Below, one piece after another: positions 38,801-43,971 of a DNA stretch of 64,000 bases. This DNA comes from Azorinus chamasolen (lineage: Eukaryota > Mollusca > Bivalvia > Cardiida > Solecurtidae): the NCBI GenBank assembly GCA_963576725.1, contig OY755241.1:55056484-55120483 (forward strand). Direction: 5' to 3'. Within the stretch, counting starts at the first letter, position 1, and every line of letters begins with the position of its first letter. The position numbers and the translations under genes were made by a program. The notes beneath the pieces are model-generated. The model was not told the DNA's origin. It saw only the letters and a list, made by a program, of their open reading frames with translations, and did no database searches.

Positions 38801-41800
38801 CACATTTTCTTTTTTTTCCTTTTTTCTTTTTTGGGGAGGGGGGGAGGGGGTGTTCCGTGGGTGAGTCCAAGCATGCGCCGGGCACCTTTGTGTTGAACAA
38901 GAAATGCCAGCGTCGGCTAGTTTATCACGACTCTTAGTTCGCTTGAACTCAAACAGCTGGAGTTCAACCCTAAAGGTTAGTGAGTACATCAGGTGATTTG
39001 CAGTGGTACTAAAATAGCATGTTTGACTGAAATGGTACAGTAAAACCTCTCTACAACAGCCACAAAATTGTGTTAATTAGTTGGCATTTAGGACAGGTGG
39101 CTGCTTAAAGCAAGGTGAAAGTAAAACAGAACGCTGCTGCTTAAAGCAAGGTGAAAGTAAAACAGAACGCTCCTATAGGTACAGATGAGATGCGTAAATC
39201 AAAACAGTTTCAAGCATATTTCCTTTTTCCCCACCAAATCCTATTTTGCGACCACTCTTTGCAATCGTCTCTTCCAGGGTTTGGTGGAGAAATGACGATT
39301 TTAGTGTTTGCGTGCGCATCTTTATCTGTTGCTCTGGGACTCAAGCAGTTGGATTTTAACCTTGACTGGTTTAGTGTTTTATCTAATTGCAACGTTACCC
39401 CGGTTCTTTACCTCCTCGAAAAATAAGTTCGATGATAACTTGCCGCTTCAAACATGAACAAGCTGAGCAATGTGATTATTTTACCGATGATCATGTCAAA
39501 AGACGCTTGATAAATGAACACTCCACGGAAGATAACGTTTTTGTTCTTGTTCTTATTCTTAACCCTTTACCTGTTTCATATTCATGTAAGATATAGTTAC
39601 ATTATGAATATTAATTATCTGATATTCATGTAAAATGTGCAATGTGTGTGTGTGTGTGTGTGTGTGTGTGTTGGGGGGGGGGTTCTGAAAAAACTGTAGA
39701 ATCGGATCAATATCATGTCATAAGCAAACAGCGCAGACCCTGATCATTCGGCTCCTATAGGAGCACGTATCTATTCTTCCAAGCAAAGCGAAGCAACCCT
39801 TTGGTGTCCATCGCACTATGTGGGAAAATGAACACGACACCAAAGTGCACTGCGTTGCTACATAGGATTTGAGACGGATACTACATTCAAACGCACCCAA
39901 TAACTTAGGAGTCTAATATAAAGGGTCTATACAGTAAAATCTCTCTATAACGGCCACTAAATTGTGTTAATTATTTGGTATTTAGGGCAGATGGTCACTT
40001 AAAGCAAGGTGAAAGTAAAACAGAACGCTCCTATAAGAGCGTTCTGTTCTACTTTCACCTTGCTTTAAACAACCACCAGCCTTTAACACAAAATAATTGA
40101 TCTAATTTAGTGACCGTTATTGAGGGGTTTTACTGTAGTTTTCATCGAATTTACTAATTACTTGAAAACCAAATCCCATACGTGAGCTGCATGGTGCATA
40201 TATTATAATGACAACATCCATGCAGTGTTCGACTCTTTAGAGGCTCGGCTCCACACTTGTTTTAATGCCAGTCTGATTTTAATCCAAATTAAGGGTTTAT
40301 TTATTAATAAATATGAGTCACGTCAAACATTAAAAAATTACTGAAAGTTTCACATATATAATATGTTTTGGTCGTATATCATATAGGTGTCCTTCCATCA
40401 GTTTAATCATATGTGGAAAATGGACACTAAAATGTGTTGATATGGTGCATACAAACGCACTTTGAGGTTCATTTTTCCGAATGGAATCCAAAATGCGTTG
40501 GACCCAAAAGTGCGGTTCAGAGAGCGTTAGACACCAAAATGCGTTAGATACCAAAGTGCGTTTGACACCAAAGTGCGTTAGATACCAAAGTGCGTTAGAC
40601 ACCAAAGTGTGTTAGATACCAAAGTGCGTTAGTCACCAAAGTGCGGAAACAGAGCCCCATTATTATACAATAAGCATTACCAAGGCAATAGATGAACGGT
40701 GTATATAATCTGTCTCATGTAAATAAAAAATAATGTCTGCTTAGTTTCTGGTTTGATGAACTTTTCACTGACTTCTGATTCGACCACACGTTTGAGAAAC
40801 ATTTGACCGAGCGTCAAACCGCTTGGGTCATGGACGCCGTGTTAGGCGCCGTCAGTTTGGAAATGCGAGTCAGGTTGCGGATAGGGGGGTACGAGTTAAC
40901 GCTTTATTTGAGAAATACGCGTTTCTACGCTTTTGCAAACAGGGGAATACGATTTTACCAACCAGGAATGAATCTTCAAACACTCTTGGAAGAAACCGCA
41001 TAATGAATTTATTATGCTTTAAATTTAATTTATTTTTTCTATCTCCGCGATTTTTTTTTATTTCGTTAGAAGTCCAATGTCTGCAATTTTAAGCATCGGT
41101 TATACATATAAGAGCCATCTGATCAGGGTCTGCTCTGTTTGTTTATATATCTTAATTCTGCATGTTTCAGACTCTACAGTGTTCGAAGTCACAATGTGTG
41201 TGAATAACTAGCACACAATATCCATAGATATACAAATATGGAAAGGGTGGTAATAGAAAAATGAGTGGTTTAGAAATAATTTCAGCTCGGATCAGAGGGA
41301 AAACGCGGAATAGATTTAAACATTTACATGATAAAAGACGCCTTTTACCAATTTGCAAACAGAATAAGCCACCCCAGGCAGCGCCTGCAAGAGCCGTCTA
41401 ATCATTTTGTGCTCTATTTGCTTATACAGTGATAAAGATCTGGTTCAATAGTTTTTGCCATGGTCACAAATCTCTTTTTCGTCATAATGCCACTATAAAA
41501 TTTATAAAAGATAACAATAATATTGCGCTAAACCGTTGATATAAAGTTTAGTATGCAATACCTGCCAAATGCCACCGTAGTAACCATAGCGAAACGTATC
41601 TGGGGCCGAACCGTCCTGAGATTCCACATACGCCAGGCGCCGCAAAAACCTCTTGTCATCTGCAAACAGGCATGACTCGCGAATTATGTTGACTACTGCC
41701 TCAACAACATCCGGTCCAAAGGCATTGGTCTGGCGCGTGAGATCAACAGCGTAACAAGAATAGCCGAGTCCAAGCAAAATGGTTGCAAAGAAGATATTCA

Positions 41801-41801
41801 T
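14885..41801 (-). CDS. Copy 1: secreted lysozyme-like / VWA / chitin-binding protein, 14 exons, complete
   Basis: Joined exons (minus strand, 5' to 3'): 41801-41562, 37457-37175, 36003-35903, 34581-34484, 32410-32275, 30172-29999, 29102-29042, 26819-26728, 25584-25455, 25025-24909, 23838-23770, 22404-22262, 18269-18149, 15567-14885. The sum is 2448 nt, 815 residues plus TAG, with no internal stop and all phases matching. Domains: signal peptide (1-18), lysozyme/SLT-like region (about 20-174; E60 in VESQDG, GIWQ at 77-80), VWA domain (about 182-365, MIDAS DSSAS at 189-193, T262, D293), a cysteine-bearing linker (365-500), then four peritrophin-A-type chitin-binding domains (509-557, 581-629, 638-701, 746-796). 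VWA plus chitin binding is the pattern of mollusc shell-matrix proteins (Pif, BMSP), so an extracellular chitin-associated matrix role is inferred. Assignment of the N-terminal fold is weaker than the VWA and chitin-binding calls. Confidence 0.88.
15600..15925. mobile_element. T4-A element interrupted by PAL-1
   Basis: GAATATTCATGAAGG...GACACTGTAGACTC, then PAL-1, then GATCTATATTATGTAATAGG and the core. Confidence 0.6.
15683..15827. repeat. PAL-1 palindrome
   Basis: AGGGTCCATGCTTATAAA... and its inverse; arms about 70 bp around TTTGGCTCTGACCAATC. Related copies at 44291-44400, 54585-54660 and 29440-29520. Confidence 0.8.
16290..16510. mobile_element. T4-D fragment
   Basis: GGCGGCGTCTGATCTGTGAC, CACTGTTTGTCGTGGTGCAT and GGCGACATTGGCG. 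Confidence 0.55.
16682..16881. mobile_element. T2-3 element, degraded
   Basis: CAGTAAAACCTTGACAAAAC...AAATGAGGTTCTAG; core GGTCCTTCGGGAGC. Confidence 0.6.
16892..17118. mobile_element. T4-B element, full
   Basis: TTAACATATTCCC...GGAATGGGTCAA; core ATTTGCTCCATAGGAGCAAA. Confidence 0.8.
17141..17409. mobile_element. T4-A element
   Basis: TTAATGAATATTCATGTAAG...GAGTAAAGCGTTAA; core GACGGCTCATACAGGAGCCG. Confidence 0.7.
17568..18135. repeat. (AGT)n / (TAC)n trinucleotide array
   Basis: About 550 bp of imperfect AGT repeats, interrupted by GGAGGAGGAG runs. On the minus strand it begins within 10 bp of the exon 13 donor. Confidence 0.95.
18149..18269 (-). CDS. Copy 1 exon 13: end of CBD1, start of CBD2
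   Basis: Residues 549-588 plus one base, phase 0 in, phase 1 out. It encodes VYVADCNQCIGETTQTVSTD and NPCTRENILA. The latter is the start of the second chitin-binding domain (compare PCTDENIKAG in domain 1). Donor GCAG|GTAAAC runs within 10 bp into a long (TAC)n array. Confidence 0.9.
18290..18505. mobile_element. T2-3 and T4-A fragments
   Basis: GTGGTTGCTAAATGCAGGTC then GCAAACAGAGCATACCTTGA...GAGGTAAAGAGTTAA. Confidence 0.5.
18740..19165. repeat. Tandem repeats in left arm of foldback element
   Basis: Units TTATCTCGAGAAAACGAA...GTTCGTTTTCCTGAGATAA, six or seven copies, each itself palindromic. Confidence 0.9.
19427..20000. mobile_element. T4-A remnants inside foldback element
   Basis: TTATCCCTTTCC, CAGACAGTTCCTATAGGAGC, GCATGGGTTAA (19785), then TTTAACCCATTTCCTTC...GGAAATGGTTAG. 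Confidence 0.5.
20098..20212. repeat. Palindrome inside foldback element
   Basis: TAGTGTCTATTAAGTGTGG...CGCACTTAATAGACACTA around a GCGAGCG-rich centre. An outer pair, GTGTTTAGCCTAGTTTTTGG at 20217 and its inverse near 21370, suggests a nested TIR element. Confidence 0.7.
20361..20790 (+). CDS. Candidate two-exon small ORF inside foldback-like element
   Basis: Exon a 20361-20451 and exon b 20762-20790 join to 39 codons: MFLIMDDAFQDCSLTQLLNV then QTQKLFNPELGPGRGTSVI. Donor TTAG|GTAAGA and acceptor TATAATTTCAG are good, and AATAAA stands at 21103. A GC-box-like GGGCGG lies about 110 bp upstream of the start. No family was recognised. It may be the captured first exon of a host gene, a very small gene, or chance. 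Confidence 0.35.
21103..21108 (+). terminator. Candidate polyadenylation signal AATAAA
   Basis: AATAAA about 310 bp after the stop of the candidate small ORF, followed by a GT/T-containing stretch. Weak alone; supported only by the upstream splice signals. Confidence 0.3.
21600..21870. repeat. Tandem repeats in right arm of foldback element
   Basis: Inverse of the left-arm units, four or five copies. Confidence 0.9.
21965..22135. repeat. 26-bp tandem array
   Basis: Unit CTTGAGAATGAATGACCAAT plus CAGATA, about seven copies; the unit comes from PAL-1 (TTGATTGGTCAGA, TTCTCAAG). Confidence 0.85.
22262..22404 (-). CDS. Copy 1 exon 12: chitin-binding domain 1
   Basis: Residues 501-548, phase 1 in, phase 0 out. 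It encodes CTDENIKAGHIRFPHPYHNN and RFLMCDNTKKLYVVLCPPGE, a peritrophin-A (ChtBD2) pattern with C509, C533, C544; the closing Cys (554/557) is in exon 13. Acceptor TTTACAG, donor GAG|GTAAGT. Confidence 0.9.
22461..23008. mobile_element. T2-5 element split by T4-F
   Basis: CAGTAGAATCCCTCTAATGC...GGGGTTTTACTG flanked by TA, interrupted by unrelated DNA and the T4-F copy. Confidence 0.75.
22606..22846. mobile_element. T4-F element, right end lost
   Basis: TTAACCCTTCGCTTGC...AAATTCAGCAA, nearly identical to 8107-8355 but the terminal GGGTTAA is missing. Confidence 0.8.
23030..23250. mobile_element. T4-A element, core deleted
   Basis: CCCATTTCCTTCATATAAAC...GCAAACAGCGCAGACC and GCTCTGTTTGC remain. 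Confidence 0.55.
23770..23838 (-). CDS. Copy 1 exon 11: short cysteine exon
   Basis: A 69-nt exon, residues 478-500, phase 1 in and out. It encodes SIHVKCFRGKVEIPCDSSYF then NCT (C483, C492, C499). Acceptor TTTTTCAG, donor ACAG|GTAAGA are both strong. It leads into the first chitin-binding domain. Confidence 0.85.
23957..24159. mobile_element. T2-1 element, full
   Basis: CAGTAAAACCTCTCTATAAA...GAGAGGTTTTACTG; core AACGCTCAATAGGAGCGTT. Confidence 0.85.
24415..24560. mobile_element. T2-2 fragment
   Basis: AACTCGAACCCATGGATAAC...GTGGCAGCTAAATGCAGG. Confidence 0.5.
24571..24955. repeat. 50-bp minisatellite made from the exon 10 donor junction
   Basis: About seven units of CGGTGTTATAGTGAGA...TCACTTACTG...CCGTGTAATCTCC. 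The last unit (24909-24955) is the coding end of exon 10. Several units keep the donor CAGTAAGTGA on the minus strand. Confidence 0.85.
24909..25025 (-). CDS. Copy 1 exon 10: linker, cysteine-rich end
   Basis: Residues 439-477 plus one base, phase 1 in and out. It encodes GKTLYINLKDNQLFAGYVYN and PCFGDCTDN (C463, C470, C474). Acceptor ACTTTAG, donor AACA|GTAAGT. The last 45 nt and the donor are repeated about six more times downstream (24571-24908). Confidence 0.85.
25128..25242. mobile_element. T4-B half
   Basis: GAAACCATTGTGATAAATAG...GGAATGAGTTAA; one hairpin arm missing. Confidence 0.65.
25455..25584 (-). CDS. Copy 1 exon 9: linker beta-sandwich-like segment
   Basis: Residues 396-438 plus one base, phase 0 in, phase 1 out. 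It encodes NVSCGGVNVFSSLSNPYP and LVTLVGQSQAHYFNVD. Acceptor TTTTCCAG, donor GATG|GTGAGT. The alternating hydrophobic pattern with exon 10 suggests a small beta domain; the identity is not known. Confidence 0.85.
25669..25854. mobile_element. T2-1 element
   Basis: CAGTTAAACCTCTCTATGAC...GAGAGGTTTTACTG; one core arm shortened. It sits in a T4-A end fragment (25631-25668). Confidence 0.8.
25861..26700. repeat. 30-bp minisatellite, two sub-arrays, after exon 8
   Basis: 25861-26115: unit ATGGTAGTTTTAGTTGATTG plus GATGCTATCA. 26116-26700: related unit GGTAACTTTAGTTGATGGGA plus TTGTTGTGGC. It ends 28 bp from the exon 8 donor. Confidence 0.95.
26728..26819 (-). CDS. Copy 1 exon 8: cysteine pair linker
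   Basis: Residues 365-395, phase 1 in, phase 0 out. It encodes PLYINKTFTCEIGHCPPLAV and GPTGVTIQ, with C375 and C380. Acceptor TTTACAG, donor CAG|GTGAGA. No family was recognised. A 30-bp minisatellite begins about 28 bp after the donor. Confidence 0.83.
26925..27173. mobile_element. T4-A element
   Basis: TTCATATAAACGTGTTTTCA...GGGAAAGGATTAA; core GACGGCTTCTATAGGAGGCG. Confidence 0.7.
27336..27587. mobile_element. T4-A element, full
   Basis: TAAACCATTTCCTTCATATA...GAAAAGGGTTAA; core GACGGCTGCTATAGGAGCCG. Confidence 0.75.
27697..27896. mobile_element. T2-4 element, full
   Basis: CAGTTAAACCCCTTTAAACC...ATGGGGTTTACTG with TA flanks. Confidence 0.85.
28020..29036. repeat. 42-bp minisatellite after exon 7
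   Basis: Unit GTACATTTGCAGAGGTAGTG plus CACATACAGAGCTCTATATC, over 20 copies. It starts within about 10 bp of the exon 7 donor; the first unit GTGCG...ACCGCTGCAAATGTACC includes the donor bases. Confidence 0.95.
29042..29102 (-). CDS. Copy 1 exon 7: VWA C-terminal helix
   Basis: A 61-nt exon, residues 345-364 plus one base, phase 0 in, phase 1 out. It encodes TASYQEIRFMKEEIQKATCI, which matches the closing helix and Cys of VWA domains. Acceptor TTAATAG (weak pyrimidine tract); donor ATTG|GTGCGT. It was chosen because phase and sequence connect exon 6 to exon 8; it is the least certain exon. Confidence 0.72.
29440..29525. repeat. PAL-1 half
   Basis: GGTTATAAAACTCTTGACTA, GTCTGAGATTATTCTCAACC, GATTGGTCAGA. 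Confidence 0.55.
29530..30030. repeat. 40-bp minisatellite made from the exon 6 donor junction
   Basis: Unit GGCTATCTACCTGGTATGTG plus TGAGTACACGAGGGTTGGA, about 12 copies. On the minus strand each reads GTACTCACACATACCAG|GTA, which is the end of exon 6 plus its donor. Confidence 0.9.
29999..30172 (-). CDS. Copy 1 exon 6: VWA DG strand
   Basis: Residues 287-344, 58 codons, phase 0 both ends. It encodes VMIVITDGDSDD (third MIDAS Asp, D293) and VTFSVGVGSS, then ELHKIASNPSCTHTYQ, the classic late VWA helix. Donor CAG|GTACAT is the first of about a dozen near-copies that form the minisatellite 29540-30030, so the exact exon end could slide to another unit. Confidence 0.88.
30430..30622. mobile_element. 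T2-3 element, degraded
   Basis: CAGTATACAGCTGAACCAGC...GACCGGTTCTACAG; arms GCTTAATGCGGGTCAAAG and inverse. Confidence 0.6.
30660..30858. mobile_element. T4-B element
   Basis: ACCCAACCTCTTTGAATAAA...TATGAGGGAATGGGCC; shortened core AGAGCAAATGGGAGCAACGC. Confidence 0.65.
30868..31050. mobile_element. T2-3 element, right part
   Basis: GGTTGCTTAATGCAGGACGG...AGAGAGGTTCTACTG. Confidence 0.6.
31238..31452. mobile_element. T4-C element, full
   Basis: TTAACCATTTCCC...GCGAAAGGGTTAA; core GACGTCGAGTTACTCGGCGTC. Confidence 0.8.
31453..31981. other. Unassigned intron DNA
   Basis: AT-rich, no repeat recognised. Confidence 0.4.
31982..32207. mobile_element. T4-D element, full
   Basis: TTAACCCTTACGACGC...GTGAAAGGGTTAA with the CACTATTTGTCGTGGTG arm. 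Confidence 0.8.
32275..32410 (-). CDS. Copy 1 exon 5: VWA MIDAS threonine
   Basis: Residues 241-286, phase 2 in, phase 0 out (136 nt, the same as copy 2). It includes GSTETGLAIDKA, in which T262 fits the conserved MIDAS threonine (TxTG..L). Acceptor TTTCAG|AG; donor AAG|GTAACG. A T4-A element ends 24 bp upstream of the acceptor. Confidence 0.9.
32434..32671. mobile_element. T4-A element, shared position with copy 2
   Basis: TTAACCCTTTCCTTCATGCA...GAAAGAGTTAA; core CTCCTATAGGAG. It ends 24 bp before the exon 5 acceptor. Confidence 0.85.
32668..33056. mobile_element. T4-A element interrupted by T4-B
   Basis: TTAAACCTTTTCCTGTTGAA...GACGGAAAGGACTGAA; halves meet around 32806-32960. Confidence 0.65.
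32806..32960. mobile_element. T4-B element nested in T4-A
   Basis: TTAACCCATTCCCTCGTATT...GAGGTAATGGGTTAA; the hairpin core is deleted. Confidence 0.75.
33071..33470. mobile_element. Two T4-A elements, degraded
   Basis: 33071-33302 (GTTAACCTTATATGCATATT...GGAGTAAATGATTA) and 33303-33470 (core GACGGCTCCAACAGGAGCCA). Confidence 0.55.
33490..33690. mobile_element. T4-C fragment
   Basis: GACGAAATGCTGAGAACTAG, GCGTCTCATTAGGATCCAAA and GTCAAAGAGTTAA. Confidence 0.5.
33890..34483. repeat. 23-bp minisatellite made from the exon 4 donor junction
   Basis: Unit ACACGTACCTGTAGCTGCTA plus ATA, about 25 copies. The minus strand reads GCTACAG|GTACGTGTTATTAG; exon 4 ends GACACAG|GTACGTGTTAT. Copy 2 has a related array (58896-59160). 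Confidence 0.92.
34484..34581 (-). CDS. Copy 1 exon 4: VWA core strand
   Basis: Residues 209-240 plus two bases of R241, phase 0 in, phase 2 out. It encodes SPSKAQVGLIVYSS, the usual VGLIVYS strand of VWA domains. Donor CACAG|GTACGTG opens directly into a minisatellite made of copies of this same junction (33890-34483). Confidence 0.9.
34714..34943. mobile_element. T4-B element
   Basis: TTTTACCCCATTCCCTCATA...GGGAATGAGTTTAA; core CATTTGTTCCAGAGGAGCAAAT. Confidence 0.75.
35047..35249. mobile_element. T2-1 element, full
   Basis: CAGTAAAACCTCTCTATAAC...AGAGGTTTTACTG with TA on both sides. Confidence 0.9.
35260..35490. mobile_element. T2-2 element, degraded
   Basis: GCAGCTTCATGCAGGTCAAA, GCATTACTTTAGACCTGCAT, GAAATTCGAGATATTGAAG. 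Confidence 0.55.
35643..35845. mobile_element. T2-1 element, full
   Basis: CAGCAAAACCTCTCTATAAC...GACAGTTTTTATTG; core CTCCTATAGGAG. Confidence 0.8.
35903..36003 (-). CDS. Copy 1 exon 3: VWA beta-1 strand and MIDAS motif
   Basis: Residues 175-208, phase 1 in, phase 0 out, donor GAG|GTAAAG. It encodes VDLVFVIDSSASLTPSD. DSSAS at 189-193 is the canonical DxSxS metal-ion-dependent adhesion site of VWA domains. Compare copy 2 exon 3, where this motif is destroyed. Confidence 0.93.
36046..36165. repeat. Short tandem of TTAACCCATAACCCATT
   Basis: Three to four units of ACTTAACCCATAACCCATTC with CCCCTAAATATACT spacers; derived from a T4-B end. Confidence 0.75.
36163..36363. mobile_element. T4-B element, core shortened
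   Basis: AACCCATTCCCTCATATTGA...TATGAGGGAATGGGTGAA. Confidence 0.7.
36430..36665. repeat. Degenerate TTTACAGACGGCAAT repeats
   Basis: Loose 18-20 bp units ACAGACGGTAATTTTT. The corresponding intron of copy 2 (55560-55880) has the inverse motif CTGTAAA / CCGTCTATAAA. Confidence 0.6.
36870..37110. mobile_element. T4-C copies in intron 2, one shared with copy 2
   Basis: TTGGATCCAGATGAGACGCC hairpin at 36882-36935, a remnant at 37075. The flank CTTACTGTAAACAACATTCC (minus) also flanks the T4-C at 55290-55345. Confidence 0.7.
37175..37457 (-). CDS. Copy 1 exon 2: second half of N-terminal domain
   Basis: Residues 81-174 plus the first base of 175; phase 0 in, phase 1 out (283 nt). The acceptor follows a run ending TTTTTGTCAG and the donor is CAAG|GTATAT. 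It is rich in aromatic residues and contains IGIDWNNVQW and DLRKPLYSGIAAALY, which align with copy 2 at about 85% identity (14 of 94 differ). No known catalytic motif was recognised here. Confidence 0.9.
37487..37871. mobile_element. T4-B element with tandem end, shared position with copy 2
   Basis: TTAACCCATTACC...GAGTGGTTTAA. The distal end has a 27-bp unit, AAAAGGCGTCAATATGAGGG plus AATGGTC, about six times. It begins 30 bp from the exon 2 acceptor. Confidence 0.85.
38094..38890. mobile_element. hAT-like element with perfect 8-bp duplication
   Basis: CAAAGGTGACCGACGCATGC...GCATGCGCCGGGCACCTTTG flanked by TGTTGAAC (38086-38093, 38891-38898). Copy 2 intron 1 (about 53655) has the site without the element. 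Confidence 0.9.
39039..39178. mobile_element. T2-1 half with internal duplication
   Basis: CAGTAAAACCTCTCTACAAC; GCTGCTTAAAGCAAGGTGAA occurs twice. Confidence 0.7.
39560..39790. mobile_element. T4-A element with GT microsatellite
   Basis: TTAACCCTTTACCTGTTTCA..., (GT)n at 39644-39671 and a G-run, then GCAAACAGCGCAGACCCTGA. Confidence 0.6.
39932..40135. mobile_element. T2-1 element, full
   Basis: CAGTAAAATCTCTCTATAAC...GGGGTTTTACTG with TA flanks; core AACGCTCCTATAAGAGCGTT. Confidence 0.88.
40520..40645. repeat. 18-bp tandem array
   Basis: Unit ACCAAAGTGCGTTAGATA, about seven copies with ACACC variants. Confidence 0.85.
40650..41100. other. Unassigned intron DNA
   Basis: No repeat or exon recognised. 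Confidence 0.4.
41562..41801 (-). CDS. Copy 1 exon 1: signal peptide and lysozyme-like start
   Basis: Residues 1-80, phase 0 out, donor CAG|GTATTG. The ATG at 41801 is chosen because the paralogue starts at the same place; a GTG two codons upstream is ignored in a eukaryote. Residues 1-18 (MNIFFATILLGLGYSCYA) are a hydrophobic signal peptide. Residues 58-80 carry YVESQDG and GGIWQ, which resemble the catalytic Glu and the G-x-x-Q motifs of lysozyme or lytic transglycosylase folds; this is inference. It is 92% identical to copy 2 exon 1 (6 of 80 residues differ). Confidence 0.9.
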
Positions 41802-41871
41802 TTTCACGACGTTCCCTCGGTCGTCGCGGGTGCAGAAATGATTTTGCAGAACGGGTATCCCGAAATATCAT
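41743..41871 (-). promoter_or_regulatory. Overlapping upstream ORF of copy 1
   Basis: An ATG 70 nt before the main start opens a 42-codon frame, out of phase, that overlaps exon 1 and ends at TGA (41743). The same uORF with the same length exists in copy 2. It may lower translation from the main start, if the transcript begins far enough upstream. Confidence 0.4.
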
Positions 41872-42010
41872 GAAGGCGCTTGCAAACACTTCCTTCTTGA
41901 TAAGACCAATTTGAAGCCCAGATTTTTTGTGATAAATGACAAGAGTACCTGGAGATTTGCTGACGTTTAATCTTTTACCTGCAAAGCAATCTTAAATATC
42001 CGATAGAAAA
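41802..42010 (-). promoter_or_regulatory. Copy 1 upstream region shared with copy 2
   Basis: This stretch aligns with 49089-49277 of copy 2, including TATCGGATATTTAA, TCTCCAGGTACTCTTG and CATTTCTGCACCCG. Copy 1 carries about 22 extra bases after ATATTTAA. It probably holds the promoter and 5'UTR; no start site can be fixed by eye. Confidence 0.5.
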
Positions 42011-42019
42011 CGTCATCTG

Positions 42020-42231
42020 TTAACCCTTTCGCTGCCAATGCCGGATCTGTGATTACATATGCAAACAGTTTGGATCCAGATGAGACGCCGAGTAACTCGG
42101 CGTCTCATCAGGATCCAAACAGTTACTGTTTGTTACTGTTACTATGGTTTTGAAACAAAAATGAAGAAAATGAAAATTTATAGCAGACGACAAAGTTAGC
42201 AGACGACAGAGTTTGGCAGCGAAAGAGTTAA
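42020..42231. mobile_element. T4-C element, full, upstream of copy 1
   Basis: TTAACCCTTTCGC...GCGAAAGAGTTAA; intact core GACGCCGAGTAACTCGGCGTC. A T4-C core also stands at the matching position upstream of copy 2. Confidence 0.85.
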
Positions 42232-42279
42232 AATAGAATTACTTCATTTATTTTTCAAAAAACATAACTGGCTACGTAA

Positions 42280-42345
42280 TTCAGCTTGGATCCTGGCTAG
42301 ATGCCGAGTTACTCGGCGTCTCATATGGGTCCAAATTGTTTGTAC
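42280..42345. mobile_element. T4-C fragment
   Basis: GATGCCGAGTTACTCGGCGTC then ATATGGGTCCAAATTGTTTG. Confidence 0.6.
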
Positions 42346-42717
42346 TATTTGCACTTGTCAAGAATAACTCGTAGCGTGCTCAAGCCTTTCCTTCATATAA
42401 AAGTATTTTGCAAACAAGAGTGCACCCAGACTATGGCATGATATACATCTGTTTTTACAATTCTTGTCAAAGCAAAAACATATCCCTTCACAATTCTACA
42501 TCTTAAAAATCCAGCTAATAAATATTCATGCTGTCATTATGTTTGACATGAATATTAAGCAGGCTAAGGGTTAAGGTGAAGAACCCTATAAGCTACTTCC
42601 TTCTTAGTACCGGAAAAATGGACAGACCCTTCAAGTCGATAATCTTTTATTGACATTTTTTATCTCAGTGAACTCTTTTACTAAATTGCTGACTACATCT
42701 GTATTTGTGAGTTTATC

Positions 42718-43036
42718 TTAACCCTTTAGCCTACTCCGTAAATACGCTTTTCTGTAACATTTTTGCAAAAAGAGTAGACCCGGATCAGACGGCTCTTATA
42801 GGAGCCGTCTGATCAGGGTCTGCTTCTTTTTTGCTTATGTAGTTTCTGCTAATGGTCAAAAATGCACATGCCTATGATCTAATTAATATTAATGACATTA
42901 GGAGTATAAATCCAAACTATGTTTATATTATTTCACAGGGAATATTAATTTGATAACATTATACGAGTTATTTGTGTATAATAATATTAATGACGTCATT
43001 ATTTCTTGTATAAATATTCATGGGGTAAAGGGTTAA
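42718..43036. mobile_element. T4-A element, full
   Basis: TTAACCCTTTAGCC...GGGTAAAGGGTTAA; core GACGGCTCTTATAGGAGCCG. Confidence 0.8.
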
Positions 43037-43229
43037 CCCTGGGATTGCTGAATTTTCGAAATAGAATGGACATCTGCATTGAACTATAGTGTCCTCTCAG
43101 TATCAAAGATTTAGATTGGAATGGCCAACGATGCAGACCTTGATCAGATGACCCATCTAGGAGCACTCTTGTCCAGGTCTATTGTGTTATAACTGACAGT
43201 GCACTCATTTCACACATTCAAATGATTAA
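43033..43229. mobile_element. T4-E-like element
   Basis: TTAACCCTGGGATTGC...TTCAAATGATTAA; shares its ends with both neighbours. Confidence 0.5.
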
Positions 43230-43406
43230 CTCTTTCGCTGCCAATGTCGCATCTGTGATTACCTATGCAAACAGTTTGGATTCAGATGAGACGCCGAGTA
43301 ACTCTCATCAGGATCAAACATGTTTATTACTGTCACAATGGTGTTTGAAGCAAAAATGAGGCGACAAAGTTTGCAGACGACAAATGTTGGCAGCGAAAGA
43401 GTTTAA
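43226..43406. mobile_element. T4-C element, one arm shortened
   Basis: TTAACTCTTTCGC...GCGAAAGAGTTTAA. Confidence 0.75.
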
Positions 43407-43469
43407 TAAATTCCATGCCCCCACTTTATGGTGCAGATTTATCCTGTTGTCTGCTTTGAATGCCCATGC

Positions 43470-43680
43470 CTTTTAACATTTTCCCTGTTCAATATAAATG
43501 TAAGAAATTATGACATCGTGAATATTTAGTACCTATTTTTTTAAAATGCAAACTTTTCAAGGAAATATTTTGCTTTGACAAAATCTTTAGAATCAGGTCT
43601 CTATCATGTCAAAAGCAAATAGAGTCTACTCTGTTTGTAAAATCACGAAACTGTGTTTATATAAAAGAAATGATTAGTTA
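43470..43680. mobile_element. T4-A element, core deleted
   Basis: CATTTTCCCTGTTCAATATA...AAAGCAAATAGAGTCTACTC...AAAGAAATGATTAGTTAA. Confidence 0.55.
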
Positions 43681-43689
43681 ACCAACATT

Positions 43690-43971
43690 ACAACGCGTAA
43701 ATCTATAAATGACATTCTCGTACATGTGAAATTGTTTTGACGCAACCTGCTCCTTTTCTCGAAGTTTCTAATGAACGATTAGTCAATTTAACACTGAATT
43801 ATAATTGGCAAGGAATTTTTAAGTAAGTCTCTTTATCGTTGACAATCTCAATATCAGTTGGTTTGGCACACCCCCAGGGTGATATTTATTTTATTTCCTC
43901 GACCGGTTTAGTTTGACCATGAAAATGCTCTGAAAGAAATGTTTCCATTGAAAACTTGACACTCGTACTTC
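43690..43971. other. Unassigned DNA
   Basis: Nothing recognised. Confidence 0.4.

Noticed and set aside
40803..41003. 66-codon frame MTERQTAW...
   Set aside because: No homology or splice context; lies in intron 1 of copy 1 and has no counterpart in copy 2.
41805..41807. GTG as start of copy 1
   Set aside because: Non-AUG start is not needed: an ATG two codons in matches the paralogue exactly.
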